Shown here: positions 45,600 to 55,559 of the stretch, piece after piece
Layout of the letters: every line of letters begins with the position of its first letter
How positions within the stretch are numbered: the stretch's first letter is position 1
From: Pseudeuparius sepicola
Lineage: Eukaryota; Arthropoda; Insecta; Coleoptera; Anthribidae
Assembly (NCBI GenBank): GCA_963920635.1
Contig: OY987299.1
Span: forward strand, 66,136,692 to 66,200,691
Length of the DNA: 64,000 nt
Direction: 5' to 3'
Notes under the pieces: generated by a model
Databases searched by the model: none
What the model saw: only the letters and a program-made list of their open reading frames with translations
Told to the model about the DNA's origin: nothing
Program-made: the position numbers and the translations under genes

Positions 45600-45785
45600 T
45601 TAAATTTGAAAACTCCAACTGATCATTCACAATATGATTATGTGGACAATTTTTAGCCTTAAAAATCTCCAAACTTTCAAGTAGGTTCAATGTTGCACCC
45701 TTTTGAAAATGTAAGTAAGAGACATCGTCACAAATATCAAAATTATGGTGGTTGTTAACGATGTGTTCGGCAAAAGAAGATTTGA
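45600..45785 (-). pseudogene. PLE2 GIY-YIG protein C-terminal fragment
   Basis: Reading leftwards from about 45785: FAEHIVNNHHNFDICDD, then LNLLESLEIFKAKNCPHN and an end near 45600. This corresponds to the HSLDNFHQFNF and NILEMIYIKKHNNC blocks of PLE1, so it is the C-terminal part of a Penelope endonuclease from a different family. The catalytic YIGQT part is missing because the copy is truncated at the head-to-head junction near 45785. Confidence 0.7.
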
Positions 45786-46400
45786 AAAAGGAGGGGGGAA
45801 ATTGTCAGTTTGACCACTTTTTGAATTTAATTTGCTTTTCATACTTCCCACAAAATGAATTATCTCATAGTTTCTCGGGCATGACCAATCCGTTCTTCCA
45901 TTTCGACGGCTTCAATTTGACACTGACATTTGACAGACAACAGACATATTATTTGGTGTTCAATCGTAATGGTGACTTGACGTATTCTCCTCGAAAGATT
46001 TAATATGAATTTTTGGTTCTTCGGAACTCCCAAGAGATCTCGTTACAAGTGTCCAAATGGTTCTTAATTCCTCTAAATTTTGTGATTATTACGACGACTT
46101 AATATTCTCAGGGGAAGATGCATGTTTTCTGCCAAGCTACTTTGGCCTGTTTTCTACTAATTTTTCTTCGCCATTTTCAGACTCCTCCATTATATATTAC
46201 CTATAGGTTTTTTAAAGTTTTGACCAAGCCTTTTCTTCATAATTACTCATATCAATTTTCCACATTCACATACTAAAATTTGACTGTCTAGAAAGGCAAG
46301 CCCCTATTATTAACTAATTTCATTGTATAACTTCATTACTCCTCCATACAAGTTCCTACCTTATTTAAAAATATTTTTTCTAGCTTTGATCAATAATGTT

Positions 46401-46447
46401 ACACTGCTGAAGATGGCCCCCTAGGAGGGTTGAAACATATGTACAGG
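46401..46447 (+). ncRNA. Hammerhead-like ribozyme, PLE2 right copy, split by an insertion
   Basis: Core CTGAAGA (46407-46413), a CCCC/AGGG-type helix II, GAAA (46432-46435), CATATG (46436-46441) and TA (46442-46443). The helix I closing strand is displaced to 47276 on, because a TA-flanked element was inserted exactly at the cleavage dinucleotide. Across the insertion CAGTT restores the same pairing as the left copy. Confidence 0.6.
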
Positions 46448-47273
46448 GTGGGCCAAGTTGGACAAAACGCAAAATGTCTATCTCTGTTTAACTCGTACCT
46501 TTTCGGCCTATCCTTTTCAAAATGTCCACTATTAATCAAATTGTGTCGCAATCTTGCAAAAATGTCCTTGAGTTGAAAGGACGCCTTCTCTCTGGATACC
46601 GTTCGTAGTACTAATTGGTCGTTGCATCTGCATTTTCCCCAGATTGTATAAAACAGACTATTATATTCCATTTTTCATAACTTGCAAATTGCATTGTAGG
46701 TATGTTATAAAGTTTATAAATTACACAAAAATAGAAAAAACTGTAATAGTAAACATTTTTCCACAGTTGTTTCATTGTCTCACCCTCCAAAGCCCACTTG
46801 TTGAAAGGGTGCGTTTCCAATTTATACACATAAAAGCTATTAGTAAGTAATTGATAACTACTTAAGTAAAACATTAAGTGTTATATATTTTTGGAATGGT
46901 AATTTTTTGCTCTATTAAAAAATGCAAAAATATACAGGGTGTTCCATTTAAAAATATTTTTTTATTGGTAACTCTTAAACCATTGACTTGAAAAAAATAT
47001 ATAGTAGCAGCATTGGATTCTACGTAAAAAGTGCTTTAGGGATGTTTTTACAGAAACACAAAATTTCCAACCCGAAAAAGTTACGGCCACTTTTCAAAAA
47101 CGCACATTTTTGAAAAACATCCTGTAACTTAAGAACGATGACAGATATCGATTTGCGGTTTTCGCCATTAAGTTTATCATAAAAAATGAGCCTGAGACAC
47201 CGATATCAGTTTTCGTCTATCTCCGTCAAAAATAGGAGTTTCCCTTTAAAAGTGTCCAATTTGGCCCACCCTG
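46444..47273. mobile_element. TA-flanked element inserted in the PLE2 ribozyme
   Basis: Ends CAGGGTGGGCCAAGTTGGAC and, in complement, CAGGGTGGGCCAAATTGGAC (one difference in 20) lie directly inside TA (46442-46443 and 47274-47275). The left PLE2 copy shows the uninterrupted target, proving the insertion. No transposase frame is visible. A further TACAGGGTGTTCC terminus at about 46934 suggests a third element nested inside. Confidence 0.85.
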
Positions 47274-47340
47274 TACAGTTAAAATTAAAATACTCTGTGG
47301 AGCTGCGACTGTAAGTTTTGCCTCTTTCGTCGTATTCTCC

Positions 47341-48348
47341 CGCTCCACTTCAAGAAATGGACTACTTCCTCAGTTTATAATATTGTTAGTTGCTAGAGAT
47401 AAAAGTAATGTAAGTTTCTTAATCTCGTGCTTACCTGGCAATGGTATCAACTAAAAATGTTGCAAAATACGCATGCACAAAGTAAAAATCTCACTATTTT
47501 TTTTTATCAAAAATAACCTTTATTTTGACTTGCTGGTCGCCTTATACTTTAATAAGGGAAAAACCTATACCTACATGGTCAAAATTTGTAGTTATTTTTC
47601 CCTGATTTAAGAAATTATTACTTCAAAGTCTTAAAAAATGTCTTAAAATGGAACTTCAACGTTAAGAATTTATTTTTATCAAACAATGATGTCTATCTTG
47701 TAATGAAAATTATTAAAAAATGTATATAAATATTGTTCAAAATATGAAAGTCAAACTTTGGGACACCTAATTAACTCTTCAAAGGTTTGCTTAGCATGTT
47801 TTCTCGGCCTGTTTGAACTTTGTTAATAAACATTTTTGAAAATGAGAATAATAATAATAATAATTTTTGTAAATACGCAATATTTATGTGGCAATTTTTT
47901 CGAAGTATTACACCTATAATATATAGAAATATTTTATCATTGACTGACGTATTTATAAAGATTTCTCACGGCTATCGCTTTACGTCACAACACAACACAT
48001 TTTAAGAATTTGGCAAGGTTGTAATTTTCAACATCTACGTGGCATCGCCGCCCACTGCAAACTGAGAGGAAAAACGCAAGCCAGCTAAAACCGCCATCAT
48101 ATTCCTGATATATTTTCAGCATTTTGAGCACTTTGGGAATATTCCTCAGCATTTTAAGAACGTGCTCCAGAATTTTCAGAAATAAACATTTTATAGCATT
48201 AAACCTCTGAAAAGAGCTAATCGTTTTGCTATAATGAAACACCTGTTCTATGCCATTTATTCTCGTTCTCACTTGTAAATCCGGAATGGATTACAGGGCC
48301 ATAGCTAGTCTTTGTGGATGGCTAAAAGTTTTATTTAAGTTAAAACGA
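47341..48348. other. Intronic sequence, nothing recognised
   Basis: AT-rich. A short AAT microsatellite lies at 47848-47863. The 95-codon reverse frame at 47985-48272 has no known motif and reflects a locally repetitive CAGCATTTTRAG-like sequence. Confidence 0.4.
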
Positions 48349-48542
48349 AATTGCGCCGCAGGTGAAAATTTGTGAATTTTTCAAAGTCAAGCAGTTTTTT
48401 ATTCTACATATTTTTTAAAAATTACACCTCAGGTGAAAATTGGAAAATTTTCAAAGTCAGATAGATTAAATGAGTGGCAAATTTTAAAGGTATTTAAAAA
48501 AAATTGCACCACAGGCTTAAACAGTAGAAATAAATGGCAAAT
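48349..48542. repeat. Diverged tandem array split by the gypsy element
   Basis: Units of roughly 70-85 bp begin with AATTRCRCC(G/T)CAGGTGAAAATT-like sequence at 48349, 48420 and 48502. Related starts appear beyond the gypsy element near 54350 and 54485. The array is imperfect and non-coding. Confidence 0.5.
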
Positions 48543-49012
48543 TGTAACACGACCAACCACCCTCCTGGAGCCAGCACCAGGACCACGCGTGTTTCAACGC
48601 GCGGACGCCGCCATTCCTCGCTCCCCGGGTAGTAGCGCCGACGGGTATAAGAAGAGCCAGCCAGCCCTCAAGGAGGAAGTCGCTCTCGAGCTTCTTCAGT
48701 CAACAGCCTTCCACCCTTGGAACATTGACTGGACTCGAGACCTCTGCTGCCCCGGCGCTTCAGGCTCTGCTTTCCCCCCTTGGGAACTCTGCCCGGACCC
48801 GAGCCAGTAGAACAGTGCGACCAACACCCCTTCGCTGCCCGGCGCCCCACGGCCCGGCCGAACCGCTGCAGTTCTTCACATCGTGGCCATCTCTTATTGT
48901 ATTTATCTAACTAACTCACCTGTTATCTGACGTGCCAATAAATACCTTAACCTGTGTGGATTAATTTCATTCGAGGAACGGACACCCAGATACACGAGAA
49001 GAGAGAGATACA
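48543..49012 (+). repeat. Gypsy 5' LTR (470 bp)
   Basis: It lacks about 58 bp of the 3' LTR: a block after GGGTAGTA (about 50 bp) and a short CAACGCGC repeat unit. TATAA at 48646-48650 and an arthropod initiator-like TCAGT at 48696-48700 mark a probable promoter, though the spacing is longer than the usual 30 nt. AATAAA lies at 48937-48942. Confidence 0.88.
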
Positions 49013-49014
49013 AG

Positions 49015-49034
49015 TGGCGCCCAACGTAGTGGCC
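49015..49034 (+). promoter_or_regulatory. Primer-binding site, tRNA-Lys type
   Basis: TGGCGCCCAACGTAGTGGCC begins two nucleotides after the 5' LTR. Its first 13 bases equal the complement of tRNA-Lys 3' ends used by many retroelements; minus-strand DNA synthesis would start here. Confidence 0.8.
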
Positions 49035-49350
49035 CGAACTACACCAACCAGACAGCCGAAGAAAAGCCCAGCCAGAAGTGACGACAAGAAGCCAACCTTC
49101 GTAGCTGACACAGGCAAGTGACGAAACTACAGCATCACTACCACCCACACGGAGAGCATAGGAAAACCCCATGTGGCGGGTCATCCTAATACTCATCAGC
49201 ATCCTAGTGTTTACAGGAGTGTGCTTACATCGTTACTTCCGCTACCTGAGGTCAGATCCCGCACCACCACTGTCAGCCATCGAATTGGTAGAACTCGCCC
49301 ACCACCTACGTACCTAAGCACCCGGAGGACCGCTGCCAGGACAAACCTGC

Positions 49351-52300
49351 ATGAAAACCCGTTCAGCCGCCAACCAGCAGCAGCCACAAGCCGACATGAC
49401 GACCCTCTCAGAAGAACAGTTCAAGCGGCTGTTGGACGCCGTAGCCGCATCCAGAGAACTGCCGCAACGAGAAGGTAGCTTCGCTCAGTGTACCGCGCGG
49501 TACGATGGTTCCCGAATAATTCAACAGGTAGAAGAATTCCTCACGGTCACCACCATCTACAAACGATGTGAAGGAATCTCCGACGCGAAGGCCCTAGAAG
49601 GACTCCCACTGCTACTACAAGGAATTGCAAGCACCTGGTGGCAAGGGGTGAAAGACACCGCCGCAACTTGGGATGACGCCGTTCGGCTCATCAAGGCAGC
49701 TTTCGCCCCAGCACGACCGGCACACAAGGTATACATGGACTTGCTCTTACACCGCCAGGACACCCGGACACCGACCGCTACATTCCTATGTCATAAGAGG
49801 GCCCTCCTCGCGGAACTACCGGCCAACACTCATACGGAGGAACAGCAGATCAACCTGATCTACGGGTTATTACACCCACGAATCCGCTCCAAGGTTCCCC
49901 GTGAAGAAGCGGCCACGTTCGATGCCCTCCTGCGGCGGGCTCAAGCAGCCGAAGAAGCTTACGAAGATGAGCAACCAAGCAAGGAAAACAAGGCATCTAC
50001 CAGCAACCAGAGGCAGGATCCGACCAACCGTACCCGCTGCAGCTATTGCCGGAGGTTCGGACACACCGCCTTGGAATGCCGGAAGAAGAAGAAGGAACAG
50101 GATCCGGAACCAGCAAAAACTGAACCTACCCCTACGAAGACGCCCACAGGAGCAACAGGCATCTTCTGTTATGGATGCAACGCCCCCGGGGTCATCCGCA
50201 GCAAATGCCCAAATTGCAGCAAGACCGCGTCATCCCCCCCACTCAGCTTCTGCGCCATCGAATTCCAGAAGCCCATGACGTTAAGGGAACGACCGGCCCT
50301 GGATGTCAGCATCGGAGGGATATCAGGAACCGCCTACGTCGACTCAGGAGCTCGAGTGAGTGTCGCCAGTTACGCATTGTACCTCCTCTTGGTACAGAAG
50401 CAATACCGCTTCCAACCAACTCGGTCAACCATAACACTGGCCGACGGAGAGCCCAAGGACCAGGTCATCCTAGTGACTCACGTAGACATCCATCTCCAAG
50501 GTAGGATCATCCCGACCACGCTCATTATCCTGCCACCGGACGCCACCACTAACCATACCCTCTTGGGCGTCGACTTCATATGGAACGCAGACATATTGCT
50601 CCATTTGCGCCGAGACGTATGGTACTTTGGCGATCAACTACAGCAACCTCACACCTTCACACGGAAGGACGGCAACACACCCACAGAGGACGACGACGGA
50701 CTCGACCTCGCCCAAATACAGCAGAGCTACCAGGTACCAAGGTTACTTTCGCCGATTGACAGTTCCCCTATCCCGATGGAACTCGAGGAACTAGACACAT
50801 ACGGGCCGCCCATAAGTTTGGGGCTGGCGACCGCTTCCCCATCAGCAGCCCTACCAGGGTATGACGACAGATTCATACCTCACTTGCGCCGCAGCGCTTG
50901 GTGGGCCGTACACAGCTATGAGGGTCAGAGTCCGCCAGCACAGATCCCAACATTAGAAGAACGTTGGGTAGCCCGCTTGAAGAACACCCTCGACCTGGCC
51001 TCCCTGGATGTGGAACTCAGGCCAGACGAAGCCTCCCACCTCCAAGAGGAGCAACGGGACCTTCTACAAGCACTGCTACGCGAATCCCAGGATCTTTTCA
51101 TAGATCAAGGGGACCCCACTCCGCTAATAGAGCACACCATTGAAACAGGTGACGCGCCGCTCGTGGCCATTCCTCCATACCGTCTCTCGCCCCAGAAAAA
51201 GGAAGTTCTGCGACATCAAATCCAGGAAATGCTAGCCCAAGGAGTGATAGAGGAATGCGAATGCGCCTGGGCCTCGCCGGTAGTATTGGTCCCCAAGCCT
51301 GACGGCTCCACCCGGGTATGCATCGATTACCGGAAACTAAATGCAGTCACGAAGCCGGACGTCTACCCGCTTCCCCGAATCGACGACCTCCTACACGCCG
51401 CAAACTGCACTCCATACATGACCACTTTGGACCTGCGCGCCGGGTACTGGCAGATCCCCGTCCGAGCCGAAGACCGCGACAAAACCGCTTTTATCAGCCC
51501 CCTGGGCCTGTACCGTTTTCGACGCATGCCATTCGGACTCCGGAACGCTCCTGCCACGTTCCAGCGCTTTATGGATCACTTCCAAAGCGGACTAAGAGAC
51601 ATCCGAGTCCTGGCGTACCTAGACGACCTGATCCTACTGTCGGCAAGTTTCTCGGGACATTTAACGGAACTGAGAAGCGTCTTTGACCGCTTACGCCGGT
51701 TCCGCTTCAGACTAAACCGACAAAAATGCCATTTCTGCTGCAGCCAGATCAAATACCTAGGTCACCTGCTGACGCTCGACGGAATCCGACCGGACCCCTC
51801 CAAGGTAGAGGCCATCCAGAACATGGCCCCACCAAGGAACCTGAGGCAACTGTTCGCTCCATGGCAGTGGGGTGAAGACGAAGAGAAGGCTTACCGCCAG
51901 CTGAAAACGATTCTCACCACCGAACCCATACTGAGACAGGCTAACACCAGCGAACCATTTACCCTACGGACAGATGCTAGTGGCTACGCCATCGGAGCAG
52001 TTCTACTACAGGGGGAGGCCCCTCAAGACCACCCTATAGAATATGCCAGTAGGTTGCTTACTCCCGCTGAGAGGAACTACACCACTACCGAGAGGGAGGC
52101 CCTAGCCATCGTATGGTCTATCCACAAATTCCGGGGATACGTCGAGGAAAGCACCGTGATCGTCATCACGGACCACCAGGCCCTCAAGTGGCTAATGACC
52201 CTCAAATCCCCCTCAGGACGACTGGCAAGATGGTCACTGCAGTTGCAACCCTATGACCTCAGAATCAAGCACACACCCAGAAAAGCCAACGTTGTCGCGG

Positions 52301-54186
52301 ACCTGCTATCACGGCCCCCCTGCAAGGAGATCACCTCCCCATGTGACGTTTGCACCTTAACGGTTGATATCCCGTCCCAAAGCCCACGAGAGCTCCGGGA
52401 CAAACAACTCAAGGACCCCGAGTTACGCAAGATCATGGACTCCTTTTCCACCAACGAGGACGAAGAAGTCGCCCGCTGGACATCCCGAGGATACCTAATC
52501 GCACAAGGGATATTGTACAGATACGATCAAGATCAGGAGGATGCCCAGCTAGTGGTACCTCTACAAATGAGGCCAGCTATCCTCCAGGAGAACCAAGATG
52601 CCCCAACCGCCGGCCACTATGGAGCAGAGCGGACCATACACCGCATCGCTACTAAATACTATTGGCCGGGCATGAGGCGCGCGATCACCCAGTATGTCCA
52701 GAACTGCCTATCCTGTCAGCGATATAAAGCCACGAACCTCAAGCCAGCCGGACTCTTTCAGACTCCCCCAATGCGCCAGCGATTCGAAGTCATGGCCATA
52801 GATCTCTTCGGACCCTTACCTACCTCGGCTGAGGGGTACCGATGGGTCTTAATTGTGGAAGACACCGCGTCCCGATGGGTAGAACTATTCCCCTTAGCGA
52901 AGGCAACAGCGCAAGCTTGCGCCTGGACCTTAGTCGACGAAGTCATACTACGCTTCGGGTGCCCCCGACGATTGATCAGCGATAACGGACCCCAGTTTAC
53001 CAGTGCCGTGCTACAGAAGATCACCCACTGTCTCGGCATTCACCAGAACTTGACCCCGGTATATCACCCGGCTGCCAATCCGGTGGAGCGCCGCAACAGG
53101 GAGCTGATGACTCAGCTCGCGATACAAGTGGATCAAGATCACGCCACCTGGCCTCAGAGATTGGCCCCCATACGCTTCGCCATGAATTCCGCCCTATGTG
53201 AATCAACGGGCTATACTCCAGCCTACTTAACCTTCGGCCGGGAGATGAACACTTTCCAAGACGCCACGCGCGACTTACGCGCCATCGTCTCGCAGGAAAA
53301 CTTTGTCCCCGAAGCCACCCCACGCCTTCAAAGGTTAGCCGACGCCTTTAACCAAGCTAGAGAACACCATGAGCATAAACAGGACAGTCGCAAAGCCAGG
53401 TCGGACCCAAAGAGGCGCCCGACCCCGACCTATTCTCCTGGAACCCAGGTTCTTGTAGCAACACACTGGTTGAGCCAACAGTCCGCTCAATTCTCGTCTA
53501 AATTAGCCCCACGACGAGATGGACCCTACGTCATCCTGAAGAAGGTAGGACCCACCTCATACGAAGTAGGGGACCCCTCAACGGATCCTCCCCAACCGGT
53601 GGGGAAGTATCACCCCTCGGCCTTTCAACTCCTCAGGACCGATGGGGACACGTCCCCGACCCCAGTGCAACCCATCCGCAAGCGAGGAAGACCACGGAAG
53701 CAGCCACAGCCATCTCCTGGATTCTCTGCCGGGACGGCTGGAGAATCCAGAGGGGGAGACTGTAACACGACCAACCACCCTCCTGGAGCCAGCACCAGGA
53801 CCACCCGTGTTTCAACGCGCCAACGCGCGGACGCCGCCACACTGCGCTCCCCGGGTAGTACGAAAGCGCTCCGGCCGAGACTCCACCCCCAGCATCGATC
53901 CGTCCGGCCAGCGCCGACGGGTATAAGAAGAGCCAGCCAGCCCTCAAGGAGGAAGTCGCTCTCGAGCTTCTTCAGTCAACAGCCTTCCACCCTTGGAACA
54001 TTGACTGGACTCGAGACCTCTGCTGCCCCGGCGCTTCAGGCTCTGCTTTCCCCCCTTGGGAACTCTGCCCGGACCCGAGCCAGTAGAACAGTGCGACCAA
54101 CACCCCTTCGCTGCCCGGCGCCCCACGGCCCGGCCGAACCGCTGCAGTTCTTCACATCGTGGCCATCTCTTATTGTATTTATCTAA
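49351..54186 (+). CDS. Gypsy gag-pol polyprotein, single frame
   Basis: 1611 codons without stop. Gag is residues 1 to ~300, with a CSYCRRFGHTALEC zinc knuckle (~230) and a second CYGC..CPNC cluster. The protease YVDSGARVSVA is near 330. RT includes VLVPKPDGSTRVCIDYRKLN (~648) and catalytic YLDD at 756-759. RNase H has RTDASGYAIGAVLL near 873. Integrase has the HHCC zinc site from ~1089 and DDE residues D1151, D1211 and E1246. Between RT and RNase H (about residue 832, nt 51850) the FLGL..YYRRF-type connection is missing: an in-frame deletion of roughly 30 residues compared with relatives. The frame runs through the purine tract into the 3' LTR, so the last ~140 residues are LTR-encoded. The deletion probably makes it inactive despite the open frame. 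Confidence 0.9.
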   Translation: MKTRSAANQQQPQADMTTLSEEQFKRLLDAVAASRELPQREGSFAQCTARYDGSRIIQQVEEFLTVTTIYKRCEGISDAKALEGLPLLLQGIASTWWQGVKDTAATWDDAVRLIKAAFAPARPAHKVYMDLLLHRQDTRTPTATFLCHKRALLAELPANTHTEEQQINLIYGLLHPRIRSKVPREEAATFDALLRRAQAAEEAYEDEQPSKENKASTSNQRQDPTNRTRCSYCRRFGHTALECRKKKKEQDPEPAKTEPTPTKTPTGATGIFCYGCNAPGVIRSKCPNCSKTASSPPLSFCAIEFQKPMTLRERPALDVSIGGISGTAYVDSGARVSVASYALYLLLVQKQYRFQPTRSTITLADGEPKDQVILVTHVDIHLQGRIIPTTLIILPPDATTNHTLLGVDFIWNADILLHLRRDVWYFGDQLQQPHTFTRKDGNTPTEDDDGLDLAQIQQSYQVPRLLSPIDSSPIPMELEELDTYGPPISLGLATASPSAALPGYDDRFIPHLRRSAWWAVHSYEGQSPPAQIPTLEERWVARLKNTLDLASLDVELRPDEASHLQEEQRDLLQALLRESQDLFIDQGDPTPLIEHTIETGDAPLVAIPPYRLSPQKKEVLRHQIQEMLAQGVIEECECAWASPVVLVPKPDGSTRVCIDYRKLNAVTKPDVYPLPRIDDLLHAANCTPYMTTLDLRAGYWQIPVRAEDRDKTAFISPLGLYRFRRMPFGLRNAPATFQRFMDHFQSGLRDIRVLAYLDDLILLSASFSGHLTELRSVFDRLRRFRFRLNRQKCHFCCSQIKYLGHLLTLDGIRPDPSKVEAIQNMAPPRNLRQLFAPWQWGEDEEKAYRQLKTILTTEPILRQANTSEPFTLRTDASGYAIGAVLLQGEAPQDHPIEYASRLLTPAERNYTTTEREALAIVWSIHKFRGYVEESTVIVITDHQALKWLMTLKSPSGRLARWSLQLQPYDLRIKHTPRKANVVADLLSRPPCKEITSPCDVCTLTVDIPSQSPRELRDKQLKDPELRKIMDSFSTNEDEEVARWTSRGYLIAQGILYRYDQDQEDAQLVVPLQMRPAILQENQDAPTAGHYGAERTIHRIATKYYWPGMRRAITQYVQNCLSCQRYKATNLKPAGLFQTPPMRQRFEVMAIDLFGPLPTSAEGYRWVLIVEDTASRWVELFPLAKATAQACAWTLVDEVILRFGCPRRLISDNGPQFTSAVLQKITHCLGIHQNLTPVYHPAANPVERRNRELMTQLAIQVDQDHATWPQRLAPIRFAMNSALCESTGYTPAYLTFGREMNTFQDATRDLRAIVSQENFVPEATPRLQRLADAFNQAREHHEHKQDSRKARSDPKRRPTPTYSPGTQVLVATHWLSQQSAQFSSKLAPRRDGPYVILKKVGPTSYEVGDPSTDPPQPVGKYHPSAFQLLRTDGDTSPTPVQPIRKRGRPRKQPQPSPGFSAGTAGESRGGDCNTTNHPPGASTRTTRVSTRQRADAATLRSPGSTKALRPRLHPQHRSVRPAPTGIRRASQPSRRKSLSSFFSQQPSTLGTLTGLETSAAPALQALLSPLGNSARTRASRTVRPTPLRCPAPHGPAEPLQFFTSWPSLIVFI

Positions 54187-54288
54187 CTAACTCACCTGTT
54201 ATCTGACTTGCCAATAAATACCTTAACCTGTGTGGATTAATTTCATTCGAGGAACGGACACCCAGATACACGAGAAGAGAGAGTTACA
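53761..54288 (+). repeat. Gypsy 3' LTR (528 bp)
   Basis: The fuller LTR, ending GTTACA against the TGTAAC start (perfect 6-bp inverted ends). The first 426 bp are read in frame by gag-pol; the stop is at 54184-54186. A few substitutions separate it from the 5' LTR besides the deletion there. Confidence 0.88.
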
Positions 54289-54292
54289 AAAT

Positions 54293-55559
54293 TTTAATTA
54301 TGTTTTTCCAGTTGAAATCAATAGCAAATTTTCAATTATATTTTTTTAATAATTACACCAGTGACAGTGAAAATACATATTATAAGCTTCCTATAACATT
54401 TTTGCGACACCCTATAAGTTCTAGCAGAAAACATTTTTCCTATAATATTTACTGCTTTTAAGGCACTTGCTCACAAAAATGCTCCGCAGGCGAATTTTTT
54501 TAAAAATGTAAAGCACGAATAGTTTAAATGAGGTAATCGAAAATTACAAAATCATATCATCATAGTTCATAGCACAGCTAGGGCCTACTGCATGCAACAT
54601 CATGTATTTTTCCTCTTTTTTTCAATGGGGGCTCTCAACTCCCCCACCCCTTTAGCTGACGGATTACATATGTATAAGTAGGCTTAGTATGCGGTGGTGA
54701 ATCAACTTTTACATCATAAAATCATTTTTATTAAAAGTATATTAATATAAAAAAAACAAAAGGAATAAATCAACCATAATTCTGGTTAAACCTCCAACAA
54801 AGCGCATTGTTATTATTGCTGTTGTCTTAACCAGCTCTGCAGCGTTGTCAGAATTACAAGTTTCGGGGATTTTTACCAACTGGAATGGTTGTAAGTAGCT
54901 TCTCAAAAACCAGAACAATTCAAGCAAACGTTCCGGTCCATTTGAAGCTCTGGGAACATATTATTTTGAAAATTTATTATAAATATGGAGAAAGTTGGCA
55001 AATCAACTTGTGTGCCCGTGGCCACACCTTCCAACACTGACACATTGTTTTCAAAAGACCAAGCAGTACTCGGCTGCCCTGTTAGTGTTACGTTTTCTAC
55101 TGAACCATTTTGCTCAAATTTCATGATTAATCTTTGCACTGTCTCCCACTCTATTAGTGTTCGCATAACTAGTACAGTCAAATAAGGATTCATTTACTAA
55201 AAAATCCAAGTGACTGGGAATTTTGCATACACCTTTACTTTTATATTACAGATAAAGTGTCAAAAGTCACCACCAATATCTTGCTTGCGTTTCAAGTTAT
55301 TCAAGGTCAAATATCACAGAAATCGTTTATTCGCAAATATTTTGCTCTCTGCATGTCTTATCATTTTTTTGGTTATTATAAAATATAGATTAAAAAATGC
55401 CCTTCAAAAATGTTATATACATATTTTACATAAAAACAACCGTGTTCACACTATACGCCAAGAAAACACAGGGTAGCGGTGCATCCATTTCCACACCACC
55501 TCAGAAGTGGGCTGCAAGGCGTGTTTTTTACATGGTTTCCCCAGTAGGCCTAATCCTTT
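54293..55559. other. Intronic sequence, continuation of the tandem array then unknown
   Basis: The tandem-array units continue to about 54560. 54780-55190 reads reasonably openly on the reverse strand (TVQRLIMKFEQNGSVENVT, like helix-turn-helix segments of mariner-type or THAP-linked repeat proteins) but is too short and broken to call. Confidence 0.3.

Larger units (their letters stand above)
44880..47340. mobile_element. PLE2: second Penelope-like element, head-to-head copies
   Basis: The left, reverse-strand copy (about 44880-45785) and the right, forward copy (about 45786-46443 plus 47274-47340) are reverse complements over about 600 bp of 3' region. The outer ends share GCTC/GAGC-flanked blocks such as GTAAGTTTTGCC. 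The left copy also retains the end of a Penelope GIY-YIG protein. Hammerhead-type cores face outward at both ends, as in PLE1. The right copy is split by a TA-flanked element at 46444-47273. Confidence 0.75.
48543..54288 (+). mobile_element. Ty3/gypsy LTR retrotransposon
   Basis: LTRs at 48543-49012 and 53761-54288 begin TGTAAC and end in TACA. The 4-bp target duplication AAAT lies at 48539-48542 and 54289-54292. A TGGCGCCCAACGTAGTGGCC primer-binding site (49015 on) matches tRNA-Lys-type sites, and a purine tract AGAGGGGGAGAC precedes the 3' LTR. One uninterrupted frame encodes gag-pol; no envelope gene. It is GC-rich compared with its surroundings, a mark of a recent arrival with distinct codon use. 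Confidence 0.92.

Noticed and set aside
45424..46003. Two mirror-image frames sharing a GMTNPFFHFDGFNLTLTFD segment, as a novel inverted gene pair
   Set aside because: They lie in the PLE2 inverted arms; the duplicate is explained by the inverted repeat and sits mostly downstream of the endonuclease remnant.
48433..48810. 125-codon forward frame across the gypsy 5' LTR
   Set aside because: Starts in intron outside the element and merely reads the LTR; the same segment is the LTR-encoded tail of gag-pol.
49557..53947. Multiple reverse-strand frames of 60-100 codons
   Set aside because: Antisense shadows of the GC-rich gypsy gag-pol frame.
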